From NCBI RefSeq assembly GCF_003024805.1, contig NZ_PUEC01000029.1, forward strand, positions 1 through 44,568: DNA of 44,568 nt. Reading direction: 5' to 3'. The notes under the pieces were generated by a model. It saw only the letters and a program-made list of their open reading frames with translations. It was not told the origin of the DNA and did no database searches. The number at the start of each line of letters is the position of its first letter. Within the stretch, counting starts at the first letter, position 1. Source of the DNA: Duncaniella muris. GTDB lineage: Bacteria > Bacteroidota > Bacteroidia > Bacteroidales > Muribaculaceae. Of the stretch, positions 24,331-33,330 are shown piece by piece. The position numbers and the translations under genes were made by a program.

Positions 24331-27300
24331 TTAGAGGTTGAACATAAGGCTCATAGTGTAGCTACGCGGAGTTTTATCCATGTGGAAGCCGGAGGTGAGA
24401 TTATAGGCTTCGGGGTCGATGCCCATGCCGTTGCGCGCCCATGTCGCTATATTGTTCATCTGGAAACGGAGACGAAGATCGTTGAGACCGATTTTCCGGC
24501 AAAGTTTCTGATCGAAGCTGTAGCTGAGGATCAGGCTGCGGAATTTCATGTAGTCGGCATGTTTGACGGCAGTGTTACGGATAGTGCCGGTGGAGATGTT
24601 GCTGCCGTTCTTTGTCGACATCCAGCCGTTGGCGGGAACCTCATCGCCATTCCAGTAGCGAAGAAGGTCGCGGGAGAAGGAAGCATCGCCGAAAGCGCCC
24701 TTGTAGCCGGCAGTTCCGGCTGTGGAGCTTGACCATGCGTCATTGTCTGTGCGCATGTAGTGGCCGCCGTAGAAGGCAAACATTGCCGAGAGCGAGAAGC
24801 CGTTCCATCTGATTTCGGGAGTCAGAGAGCCGGAGATTTTCGGAGTGGTCGTGCCTGAGAAGATGACATCGTCCATTGTGAAGGTCGAACTTGAGGTAGA
24901 AGTGGTCTGGACTTCGCCGTTTCTGTCATACCATCCGACAAAGATTGTGCCGTCTTTGTCAACAAGGCCTGCATAGTCGATCGAGAAGAGAGAGTTGAGG
25001 GGATAGCCCTTGTGATAGGTCATGCCGAGGAATTCGCTTGCCGAGGCAGGATAACGGCGGAGGTCGGTCACCTTATTGTGGTTATAGGCGATGTTGAATC
25101 CGAGGTTGATGCCGATGTCTTTGCGGCGACGCGCGGGAAGAATCTGTCCGTCAAGCTGAAGTTCCACACCGGTGTTGGTCATCTTGGCGCTGTTGATGGT
25201 CTGGGTGGTCCACCCGGTAGTCGGGTCGAGCTCGGCAGAAGTCAGAATGTCAGAGCTGTTTTTGCGGTAGAAGTCGAATGTACCGGCGAGACGGTAGCCA
25301 AGGAAAGCGAAGTCAATACCGGCATTCCAAGTGGCGGTCTTTTCCCAACGGAGCTGGTCGTTAGGGGGTGTGTTAAGGGTGCCTTGCAGATTGCCGAACT
25401 GGTTAGTGGCCATGCTTGCGGTAAGATAGGATGACACGGAGTTGTCGATATTGCCGGTGAGACCGTAGCTGGCACGGAGCTTAAGGACATTGAGCCAGGT
25501 GGCGGGGCGGAGGAAGCGTTCGTTGTGGACGTTCCATGAAGCACCGACAGACCAGAGGGGCTTGCCGCGGAATTTGGGGTCGGTTCCGAACATGTCGGCC
25601 TTGTCGACACGGTAGCTGCCTGAGACAGAATAGCGGCTGTCATAGACATAGTTGCCGGTGAAGTAGTAAGAATAGTAACGGTGAAGAGTCTCAGAGGTTC
25701 TAAAACTTATGGGTGCGCCATAGGGAGTATAGTTCGAGCCCATCACACCGACGGTCGGTTTGTTGATATATTCCCAGTTGGTGATCATGTTGAGGTTCGA
25801 GCTTGTCTGGCGGTCATAACCGTAGTATCCGCCCTGTTCCATAGAGGAATGGGTCTGACGGTATTCGAAACCGGCTATGAAGTCGATGGCGTGTACGCCG
25901 AGAAATTCGCGGTTGTAGCGGGTCTGTGCGCGGAATGTATAGTACTGGCTTTGTGCAGTGCTTTCGCTCAGCGCGTCGCCGTCAGGGATGTTGTGGATTG
26001 TCTTGTTGATGGTCACAGGATCTTTATAAAAATGGTCTGGATCACCGTCCCAGCTACCGAAGTCCCAGTTGAATGGGTCGTCGGTATCAACCCACTCAGT
26101 CACGGAGGAAGAGGTTGTGTAGCGGTTGTAGAGGCTGCGCATGAACTGAGAGTCCTTGCTGTATTGGGTGCTGCTGATTGAAACTATATCCTCATACTGG
26201 AACTGGGCCTGGGCAGTCCATCCGGTCACGGGAAGACGGAAAAGCGCAAGGACGTTGGTGCGCACATTGGTGTAGCGCGATTTGCTTGTGTTGTAGCCTT
26301 TGTCAATTTCGTCAGCTACGTTGTAGGTCACATCCTTAAGTTCGTATTCGGGATTGTTAAGCACTTCCTCGCCGGGGTAGATGTCGGCTTCCATGCGCGC
26401 AAGGGAACCATCGGGGTTGTACATGGATTGATATGCGAGGAATGAGTTGATGTTTCCATAGCTTCCGAGCGCATGACTCTTGGTGCGGTTGTTCAGCACA
26501 TTGAGGCTTAAATTGAGGTCCATCCATGAAGCGACTTTGAGATCACCGAGATATTTGAGGGCGAGCGATGATGCATCATAGCCTCTGACACCGCCGTTGT
26601 TGCCGTTCCAGTTGACTACGATGTTTGACGACAGGGTTTTGCCATTGACACGCAAGGCAAGATTGTACTGCTGAGAGACCTGGGTGCGGTCATGGACTTT
26701 CTGATATTCCTTGCGGTAGTTGTTACGGCTCCAGCGGTCGAAGGTGCTGTTCATCTCATCGTCGCTGATATTGCCACGGTTGTTTTCGAGAAGCACCCGC
26801 ATCACCTGGGTCAGCTCGTTGGCTTTGCCGCGGTCAAGCAGGTTGAAATTGTCCTGGATGCTCTGAGGGCTGTTTTTGAGCATGGCATCGAAATTGTATT
26901 TTTCGAGTTGGATCAGATCGGCCGCCGAAGCCCAGTTGTAGTTGTCGTAGTTCATCTTCTCGCTGATCTGGAGATCGGCATTGAAGTCGATGCTCAGTTT
27001 CTGCGACTTGGCTTTCTTGCTTGTGATGACAATGACACCGTTTGAAGCGCGGGCACCATAGATCGAGGCTGCCGCAGCATCTTTGAGAATGGTGATGTTT
27101 TCAATATCGTAGGGGTTGACGGTGTTCATGCCGCCCTCGATGGGGAGTCCGTCGACAACAACGAGCGGCGACTCCTTGGCGTTGAAGGTGCTTTTGCCTC
27201 GGATGGTGATAGCATTTTCATCCTTGGTGTTGGATTTCGGGTCGAAAACCACGCCTGGCACCCGGCCTTCGAGGTTAGAAGTGATGTCGCCGGTGTAACG

Positions 27301-27750
27301 CTTGTCCATATCCTCTGCCCGTATTATCTGGTAGGAACCGGTGGCGTTTTCACGCTTGATGTTCTGATAGCCCGTCACGACTACTTCCTCCATCATGTTG
27401 GGGACCGCTTCCATCACAATGCGGATATAATTGTAATTTTTATCAACCCTGACTTGTTTTGTCTTCATGCCGACGTAGGAAAACACCAATGTCGGCTCCG
27501 GCTTGTGACAAAGCAAGGTGAAATTGCCGTCCATGTCAGTTGAAGTGCCTTCGCCGGTGCCTTCAATCATCACCGTGGCACCTGGTAGCGGTTCTTCGTT
27601 TTCGTCAAGTACTGTTCCTGAGATTGTGTTGCTCTTAATCTTATCTATGCTTGTGGATACAGACGGCGATTTTTTAGCCTGTGCATCCGCCATTGCCGGC
27701 ACGGAAAGAGCCAATGAAGCAGTCAGGATGTATAGGATTGGTTTAAACAT
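24331..27750 (-). CDS. SusC/RagA-family TonB-dependent outer-membrane transporter
   Basis: A 1139-residue TonB-linked channel. The start at 27750 gives a proper signal peptide (MFKPILYILTASLALSVPAM); the frame can be extended to 27831, but that adds a non-signal sequence downstream of the promoter. In order come a carboxypeptidase-regulatory-like domain (ISGTVLDENEEPLPGATV), the TonB box EEVVVTGYQ, the plug with TIRGKSTFNAKESPLVVVDG, the hallmark ILKDAAAASIYGARASNGVI, and a beta-barrel to the terminal MSLMFNL. No N-terminal anti-sigma STN domain is present, so control probably comes from the TPR/AraC regulator upstream or from the dyad at 27837-27896. Confidence 0.96.
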   Translation of the reverse strand: MFKPILYILTASLALSVPAMADAQAKKSPSVSTSIDKIKSNTISGTVLDENEEPLPGATVMIEGTGEGTSTDMDGNFTLLCHKPEPTLVFSYVGMKTKQVRVDKNYNYIRIVMEAVPNMMEEVVVTGYQNIKRENATGSYQIIRAEDMDKRYTGDITSNLEGRVPGVVFDPKSNTKDENAITIRGKSTFNAKESPLVVVDGLPIEGGMNTVNPYDIENITILKDAAAASIYGARASNGVIVITSKKAKSQKLSIDFNADLQISEKMNYDNYNWASAADLIQLEKYNFDAMLKNSPQSIQDNFNLLDRGKANELTQVMRVLLENNRGNISDDEMNSTFDRWSRNNYRKEYQKVHDRTQVSQQYNLALRVNGKTLSSNIVVNWNGNNGGVRGYDASSLALKYLGDLKVASWMDLNLSLNVLNNRTKSHALGSYGNINSFLAYQSMYNPDGSLARMEADIYPGEEVLNNPEYELKDVTYNVADEIDKGYNTSKSRYTNVRTNVLALFRLPVTGWTAQAQFQYEDIVSISSTQYSKDSQFMRSLYNRYTTSSSVTEWVDTDDPFNWDFGSWDGDPDHFYKDPVTINKTIHNIPDGDALSESTAQSQYYTFRAQTRYNREFLGVHAIDFIAGFEYRQTHSSMEQGGYYGYDRQTSSNLNMITNWEYINKPTVGVMGSNYTPYGAPISFRTSETLHRYYSYYFTGNYVYDSRYSVSGSYRVDKADMFGTDPKFRGKPLWSVGASWNVHNERFLRPATWLNVLKLRASYGLTGNIDNSVSSYLTASMATNQFGNLQGTLNTPPNDQLRWEKTATWNAGIDFAFLGYRLAGTFDFYRKNSSDILTSAELDPTTGWTTQTINSAKMTNTGVELQLDGQILPARRRKDIGINLGFNIAYNHNKVTDLRRYPASASEFLGMTYHKGYPLNSLFSIDYAGLVDKDGTIFVGWYDRNGEVQTTSTSSSTFTMDDVIFSGTTTPKISGSLTPEIRWNGFSLSAMFAFYGGHYMRTDNDAWSSSTAGTAGYKGAFGDASFSRDLLRYWNGDEVPANGWMSTKNGSNISTGTIRNTAVKHADYMKFRSLILSYSFDQKLCRKIGLNDLRLRFQMNNIATWARNGMGIDPEAYNLTSGFHMDKTPRSYTMSLMFNL

Positions 27751-27836
27751 AAGGAAAATATTTTGTGGGTGACTGGTTTTCACTTTAAAGCTTCGAAATC
27801 CGACTGATGAGACGTGATTTATGAAATGCAATAATA

Positions 27837-27905
27837 ATATCGCTGACAGATTCTATTATTTGTTGTCAATCGCAAATATAGAAATGTCAGCGATATAAAT
27901 GCAAA
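27837..27905 (-). promoter_or_regulatory. susC promoter enclosed by a 12-bp inverted repeat
   Basis: On the minus strand TTTG (27905-27902) and TATATTTG (27880-27873) are 21 bases apart, a strong match to the group's promoter. ATATCGCTGACA at 27837-27848 and its exact inverse at 27885-27896 flank the -7 element, one arm inside the -33/-7 spacer and the other about 20 bases into the transcript. This may be a paired operator, a looping site or a small invertible segment. Confidence 0.75.
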
Positions 27906-28050
27906 TTTAATGTTTCCGAAAACGTAAAAATTGAAAGAACAGGAAAACAAGACGCCAAAAAAAAATAACTCCATGATATACAAGCCTGCAATTAGCTTTT
28001 TTGTCGGGCCTAAACCTACGTGCGCAAAATCAAATGCCGATGCAGGAAGA

Positions 28051-29811
28051 TCAGATCTCCTTAAGCTGGGAGCGATAGCGGGCAGGGGTCATTCCGGTGA
28101 TTGACTGAAATGACGAATAGAATGTGGAAAGTGAGCTGAACCCCACATCGCTGCAGATCTGCTTCAACGGTTTGTCGGTTTCCAGATCAGAGATCTGAGC
28201 GATCGCTTCACGGATGCGATAATCGTTGACGATCTGCGTGAATGTCTTCCCGGTGGATTCGTTGATAGCTTTTGAGAGATAGGTGCGGTTGGTGCCAAGC
28301 ATCTCTGCGGCTTTACCCACGGTAATGGCCGGATCACAGAAGACTTTCTGCTCGATCATCAGCGATGTGAAACTTGGCATCAGGCTGTTGATCCTGCTTC
28401 TGCCACCGTCATCAGCCAAGGCTTGCGAAGCCTGAGCCTGCGGACCCTCCTGCTCTCTGGCTCTTTCGAGCCGCTCCACCAGCATTTGTTCACGGGCCAT
28501 GTATTCTTTGTTCTGCAATACGATGGCCCGATAAAGACGGTCTTTTTTCCTGTAGTTGAAATAGACCAGAAGCACCAGAGCGACAGCTGCTGCCACGCAG
28601 ACAGCAAGAAGAATCATGCGGTGACGTGTGGCCATCAGTTCCATCCGCTGTTCGTCAATGAGCCGTTCATTGGCATAGATTTCATGGCGGATACGGTTTT
28701 CATGCAGTGTCCGCTCGCGGCTCAGAGTGAAGACACTGTCCTGGAGGGCCTGGCAGGCAAGGCTATAATCAAGAGCCTTGCGATAGTCGCCTGCATCGCG
28801 GTAGCTATAGACCAGCTCTTTCATCAGTTCCGGGGCATGGACTTTCATCTCTGCGCTTCTGGCATGGACAAGGCCTTGTTCAAGAACCTCTATGGCGCTT
28901 TTCAGATGGCCGTCGCGCCGAAGCAGACGCGCATAGGCAAGATAAGTGGCAGAGACCTCAGAGGCATCTGATTCACGGAAATGTTCCATAGCGAGGGTAT
29001 AGTTCCGGTAGGCGCTGCGAGTGTCACCGCGCTTGTCGGCCAAGAGACCTTTGACAAGATACAGGTTCGGTTCGCCTCCGAATTCACCCTGCCGGTGAAG
29101 ATCTTCGATCTCGGCAATCAGCCGCCCGGCCTGGTCGAGACTGTCGGCAAGAAGACAGAAGTGGGTCAATGCGGACTTGGCGTAATACAACGGGATGGGA
29201 TCTCCACGCTTTTCGGCTATTTCGTGAGCCTCTTCCGCAAGCCTGCGGCCGGAGACATCTTTCATCAGCAGGTAGGCTCCTGACAAGTTGGACAGGATTA
29301 TGCCGTAACGACGGGTGTCATTCAGCTCCTTTGCCTTTTCAAGGGCTTCATAGTAATATGCGGCCGAGGTATAGGCATCATTCTGCCCAAGAAGATAATA
29401 TGCTCCGAAACTGTTGTCGATCGAGACCAGCGCATCCAGATTGCCGGTGGCATTGGCAATCAGCCGTGCTTCTTCGAGTTGACGGAAACACTCGTCGGCA
29501 TCCTCGTCAAGCATAGATGAGCCTATGACTATACGCCCGTAAAGTTCACAGAAATCCCTGTCGCCGGTCGAGCTCCCCATGTCAAGCAGGCGCCGGCCAT
29601 ATTTCTTAGCCTCTTCATAGTTGCCGAGGTTCAGATAGAGAAAGGCTACATCTTTTATGGCCTGCTTGTCATCTTCATGCTCTTTCAGATAGGCCAGCCG
29701 GCCGGACAAAGAGTCGTTAAGATCAGCCTTTGCCACACATGGCGACAATAGTGTCAGCACTGACAGGCAGGCCAAAACCAGAAGACGACATATGTGCAGG
29801 CGTATTTTCAT
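28051..29811 (-). CDS. Membrane-spanning TPR sensor / AraC-type regulator
   Basis: A one-protein signalling chain of 586 residues. It has a signal peptide or first membrane helix (about 8-30), a periplasmic run of TPR-like helices (about 40-380), one transmembrane helix (about 398-418, AVCVAAAVALVLLVYF), a coiled linker, and a cytoplasmic AraC-type DNA-binding domain in the last ~110 residues (VGKAAEMLGTNRTYLSKAIN, then QICSDVGFSSLSTFYSSFQS). There is no kinase or receiver domain, so it is not a classical hybrid two-component system. It lies just before susC in the same direction and is its likely activator. It starts 19 bases after holA stops, so it probably shares that transcript. Confidence 0.88.
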   Translation of the reverse strand: MKIRLHICRLLVLACLSVLTLLSPCVAKADLNDSLSGRLAYLKEHEDDKQAIKDVAFLYLNLGNYEEAKKYGRRLLDMGSSTGDRDFCELYGRIVIGSSMLDEDADECFRQLEEARLIANATGNLDALVSIDNSFGAYYLLGQNDAYTSAAYYYEALEKAKELNDTRRYGIILSNLSGAYLLMKDVSGRRLAEEAHEIAEKRGDPIPLYYAKSALTHFCLLADSLDQAGRLIAEIEDLHRQGEFGGEPNLYLVKGLLADKRGDTRSAYRNYTLAMEHFRESDASEVSATYLAYARLLRRDGHLKSAIEVLEQGLVHARSAEMKVHAPELMKELVYSYRDAGDYRKALDYSLACQALQDSVFTLSRERTLHENRIRHEIYANERLIDEQRMELMATRHRMILLAVCVAAAVALVLLVYFNYRKKDRLYRAIVLQNKEYMAREQMLVERLERAREQEGPQAQASQALADDGGRSRINSLMPSFTSLMIEQKVFCDPAITVGKAAEMLGTNRTYLSKAINESTGKTFTQIVNDYRIREAIAQISDLETDKPLKQICSDVGFSSLSTFYSSFQSITGMTPARYRSQLKEI

Positions 29812-29830
29812 AAGTAACTCATTCTTGTTT

Positions 29831-30865
29831 TCATCCGATGATTCCGCGGGCGGTGAGAATATGGAAGATCAGATCTTTAAGCAGGTCATATTCATTCTGA
29901 CGAGAGCCGATGCCCTTGCTGCGGGTGTCAAACTCGCGTATGGCCGAGATGATCTCAATGGTCTGCCTGACATTGTAGCTCCGCGCGGCGGCTTCATATG
30001 ATTTCAAGGCCCAGGAAGAACGGAGACCGAGGGCATCCATATAGCCGCTCTGGGTTTTGTCGCGGGTGTACTGATAGACGAGCAGATTTGAAAACTGGTT
30101 GAACAACGAGGATACGGTCATCACCGTAGGGTTGTTCTTCGGATTGTTTCTGAAATATTCAATGATGGTGAATGCCTTGGCGGCATTGCGGGCTATTATG
30201 GCATCTATCAGCTCGAAGTTGTTGTAGTCTTTCGATATGCCGATGTTGCGCTCGATGGCTTCAGGGGTGATCATGGCTCCCTGACCGAGAATCAGAGCCA
30301 GTTTGCCGATTTCATTGTAAAGGCGCGACAGATCAGTGCCGATATAGTCACGCAACATAGAAAGAGCCTTGGCATCGACATTGAGTTTCTTCTCTTTGAT
30401 CAGATCAGAGATCACCGGCAGAATGTTGCGTTCGCTGAGCCTTTTGGATTCAAATATCACTCCATTTTTCCTGACAGCGGCAAGCAGTTCCTTGCCCTTG
30501 GCCTGTGCACCGCGGCAGGAGATCACCAGAATTGTAGTCGGGTTTGGCTGAGCCACATAATTATGCAGCTTGTTGAGCATATCGGCTCTGACTGCCTGGG
30601 CCTCCTTTACTATCACCACCTGGCGCTCGGCCATCATCGGGTAGCGGTGGCAGACATCCATGACAGTCTCAATGCCTGATTCAGGAGCATAGAGAGTGTA
30701 GAGATTGAAATCACGCTCCTCTTCGGGAATCAGGTTTTCAAAATCCTTTACGAGCTCGTCGATATAATAGCCTTCCTCTCCGTGAAGCAGATATACGGGA
30801 GCTAAAGAGGTCCGTGCGGTAAGCTGACGCCGGAGTTCTGAAAATGTAGGAGTTGCGGAGGCCAT
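29831..30865 (-). CDS. holA: DNA polymerase III delta subunit
   Basis: HolA opens the beta sliding clamp within the clamp-loader complex. The protein is 344 residues from the ATG at 30865; the frame extends to 30937, but the upstream part overlaps the divergent gene's promoter and lacks family similarity. The family features are APVYLLHGEEGYYIDELV near the N-terminus, the AQAKGKELLAAVRK segment, LRDYIGTDLSRLYNEIGKLAL in the middle, and the C-terminal helical collar. The Walker motifs are degenerate, as is normal for delta. It heads a likely two-gene transcript with the TPR/AraC regulator. Confidence 0.92.
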   Translation of the reverse strand: MASATPTFSELRRQLTARTSLAPVYLLHGEEGYYIDELVKDFENLIPEEERDFNLYTLYAPESGIETVMDVCHRYPMMAERQVVIVKEAQAVRADMLNKLHNYVAQPNPTTILVISCRGAQAKGKELLAAVRKNGVIFESKRLSERNILPVISDLIKEKKLNVDAKALSMLRDYIGTDLSRLYNEIGKLALILGQGAMITPEAIERNIGISKDYNNFELIDAIIARNAAKAFTIIEYFRNNPKNNPTVMTVSSLFNQFSNLLVYQYTRDKTQSGYMDALGLRSSWALKSYEAAARSYNVRQTIEIISAIREFDTRSKGIGSRQNEYDLLKDLIFHILTARGIIG

Positions 30866-31013
30866 CGGCTGGGGTGATATGAGTGGTTTAGAGGTTTTTA
30901 ATATTACAAATTTACGCAATGTGTGCGAAAAAGCCAAGAAAAATCATCATGCACAGACGATCAGAGCGCTTTATTTACTAATTTTGCAATCCAACAGCCA
31001 CAGACACCACATC

Positions 31014-31496
31014 ATGAAAGAGCAAGCAAAACCATCCTCTGCCATTCAGGCGCTCAACCTGCCCCCCGCACAGCTCAGACTGCGTCACGGCGAAAAAGGA
31101 GATGAGATTTTTGATCCGCTGCGTGGCAAGTGGCTGGTTCTGACACCTGAAGAATGGGTGCGTCAGAATTTCATATCGTGGCTGATCTCGGATTTCGGCT
31201 ACCCCGCAGGCCTTATGGCCAACGAGACGGCCATCAACCTCAACGGCACGAGCAAGCGCTGCGACACAGTGGTCTACAGTCATGCGGCCAAACCGATAAT
31301 GATAGTGGAATATAAGGCGCCTCACGTGGCCATCACACAAAAAGTTTTCGAGCAGATAGCCCGCTACAATATTGTGCTCCGTGTGAAGTATCTGACCGTT
31401 TCAAACGGGCTGCACCATTATTGCTGTATGCTTGACGAGGAGAGCGGCAGATACAGGTTTCTTAAAGAGATTCCGGCTTACGAGGCGCTGGTGTGA
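31014..31496 (+). CDS. HsdR-N-terminal-domain-like protein (PD-(D/E)XK fold)
   Basis: The protein is 160 residues from the ATG at 31014; the longer frame from 30879 would run through the promoter region and the divergent holA start. It resembles the N-terminal nuclease-fold domain of type I restriction HsdR subunits, standing alone: PEEWVRQNFISWL, then E71 in NETAINL, D84 in CDTVVY and E99-Y-K101 in MIVEYKAP form a D-ExK site. No helicase, HsdM or HsdS is nearby. It commonly pairs head to head with holA in Bacteroidales, which suggests a housekeeping DNA role over restriction. Function is unproven. Confidence 0.8.
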   Translation: MKEQAKPSSAIQALNLPPAQLRLRHGEKGDEIFDPLRGKWLVLTPEEWVRQNFISWLISDFGYPAGLMANETAINLNGTSKRCDTVVYSHAAKPIMIVEYKAPHVAITQKVFEQIARYNIVLRVKYLTVSNGLHHYCCMLDEESGRYRFLKEIPAYEALV

Positions 31497-31510
31497 GGTC
31501 TGTCACAACT

Positions 31511-32899
31511 TCACACCGACAGGAGTTCGCTTTCTATTTTCGCTATATCGTCCTGAAGTTTCTTCTCAAGCGGCATACGTTCGTCGATCAGGCGGCAGGC
31601 ATACAGCACGGTGGCGTGTGTGCGGCCCAGACGTGTACCGATGGCCTTGAGGGGCATTTTGGTGTGTTTCTTTGCAAGATACATCACCATCTGGCGGGCA
31701 TCCGAGACTTCTCTTTTACGCGATTTAGTGAAGATCTGATCTGTCTCAATGTTGTAGAACGCGCTGACCTGACGGGCGATGGTCTCGAAGTTGACGGTGC
31801 GCTTGTTGAGTTTCACAGAGTTGGAGAGCACACGGCGCGCAAGTTCGACCGAGATATCCTTGTCAAGGAAGGTGGCATGGGCCAGAAGCGAAACAACCAC
31901 ACCTTCAAGCTCACGGATGCTCTCAGTGACATTAGATGCGATGAAATCCATCACCTCTCTTGGGAGCGAGAGTCCATCGCGGAGTGATTTCTGCGTCAGT
32001 ACGTCGCGGCGGAGATCAAGGTCAGGCTTCTCAAGCTGTGCGGTCATACCCGACTTGAATCGCGAAAGCAGACGGTCCTGCATACCTTCCATCTGCGACG
32101 GACAGCAGTCGCTCGACATGATCAGCTGGCGGTGGTTCTGCTTGAGGTGATTGAATATGTGGTAGAATGTTTTCTGAGTTTTGTCTTTGCCGATGAAGTC
32201 CTGGATATCATCAATGATCAGGGTGTCGATACTCTGATAGAAGTTGATGAATTCATTGACTTTGCTGCGCTGCACTGCGGCAGTGTACTGGCTTTCGAAC
32301 AGACGTGCAGTAATATAAAGTACGCGCGCGCGGGGATTGCGTTCCTTGATGCGGATGCCGATGGCCTGGATCAGGTGGGTTTTTCCTACTCCGCAGGGAC
32401 CGAACACAAAGAGCGGGTTGAATGTCTGGAGCTTCGGATCGTTTGCAATAGCCTCACCGATAGAACGAGCCACTTTATTACTGTCGCTGATGCAATAGTT
32501 TTCAAACGTATAGTCAGGGTTGAGCTGCGAGTCGATATCCTCTACGATCTGTTCCTTGAACGGATTCGAGGTGGCTCCGGGCATAGGCTTGACAGCCTGG
32601 CTGGGGTGTGCGCTTCCGACTGAGATTTTGCTGCTCGGATCATCTGCCACAATAGGATATTCGTAGATCAGACGGATCGACGGTCCGAAAACTCGTTTGA
32701 GGGTTTTGCCAAGAACGTTGATATAACGCTCTTCAAGCTGCTCGGCGAAGAACTCGGTAGGACAGTAAATGGTCAAAACATCATTTTCAACCCGCAGAAA
32801 TGTCAGCGGGCTGAACCAGGATTTGAATTGTTCTGCCGGAATAATGTCACGAATAATCTCAAGACATTTGTCCCATTTTTTTGAGTATTCTTCTTGCAT
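31511..32899 (-). CDS. dnaA: Chromosomal replication initiator DnaA
   Basis: DnaA binds the origin and melts it in an ATP-dependent manner. The protein is 462 residues in four domains: I (about 1-75), a linker II, the AAA+ domain III (about 125-345) with Walker A at 167-175 (GPCGVGKTH) and Walker B LIIDDIQD, and DNA-binding domain IV with TRLGRTHATVLYACRLIDE. A cysteine sits in the Walker A loop at a variable position. No run of TTATNCACA boxes was found in the 430 bp upstream, so the origin is probably not immediately adjacent. It is convergent with the HsdR-N-like gene. Confidence 0.97.
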   Translation of the reverse strand: MQEEYSKKWDKCLEIIRDIIPAEQFKSWFSPLTFLRVENDVLTIYCPTEFFAEQLEERYINVLGKTLKRVFGPSIRLIYEYPIVADDPSSKISVGSAHPSQAVKPMPGATSNPFKEQIVEDIDSQLNPDYTFENYCISDSNKVARSIGEAIANDPKLQTFNPLFVFGPCGVGKTHLIQAIGIRIKERNPRARVLYITARLFESQYTAAVQRSKVNEFINFYQSIDTLIIDDIQDFIGKDKTQKTFYHIFNHLKQNHRQLIMSSDCCPSQMEGMQDRLLSRFKSGMTAQLEKPDLDLRRDVLTQKSLRDGLSLPREVMDFIASNVTESIRELEGVVVSLLAHATFLDKDISVELARRVLSNSVKLNKRTVNFETIARQVSAFYNIETDQIFTKSRKREVSDARQMVMYLAKKHTKMPLKAIGTRLGRTHATVLYACRLIDERMPLEKKLQDDIAKIESELLSV

Positions 32900-33330
32900 T
32901 GCTCAGTTAAAGTGAATAGCGCATGTCAATCAAACTTGAGTGGCAGGAGAAATGTGTCTGTGTCGGTTGATTGGAAACTTAGGCTGATTGATTATGCGCC
33001 GTTGAATAATTGTCAACTTGTGAATGCAAATTTCTTACTTTTTTTCTTCAAAATCAAACCGCTTTTTATTTGGAAGTTTCAAATAATTTATACAATACTG
33101 AGTCACAAAGACTTACACCGCATTTAACACTTGCTTTAGCCCTGCATCCGCCACACCTACGTATACTCCTATTTCTCAATATATTACGTCTGCAAACGCT
33201 CCTTCATCGAAACTCTTTACACCAAGCTCTACAGATTGCGAACTCGCTGAAATTCGGCATTATGAAAATGCGGGCCAATTTCTTCCGGCGCAAGCTCTAT
33301 TTATAATCATTCTAAATAAACACATCTTGT
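32900..33330. other. AT-rich gap upstream of dnaA
   Basis: No gene, RNA or clear DnaA-box cluster is visible. A possible dnaA promoter (minus) has TTTG near 32935 and a weak -7 about 19 bases on. A 14-codon frame at about 33262-33306 (plus, MKMRANFFRRKLYL) has no support beyond being open. Confidence 0.5.

Noticed and set aside
24244-26181. Several long plus-strand frames opposite susC and susD
   Set aside because: Shadows of the GC-biased coding strand of clear SusC/SusD genes.
30879-31013. Upstream extension of the HsdR-N-like gene
   Set aside because: It would translate the divergent promoter region and overlap the holA start; the ATG at 31014 begins the conserved part.
33262-33306. 14-codon frame MKMRANFFRRKLYL upstream of dnaA/pgeF
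   Set aside because: Too short, no conserved context or promoter; kept only as a note.
32900-33330. Chromosomal origin next to dnaA
   Set aside because: No cluster of TTATNCACA-like boxes or AT-rich 13-mers recognised by eye; only single poor matches.
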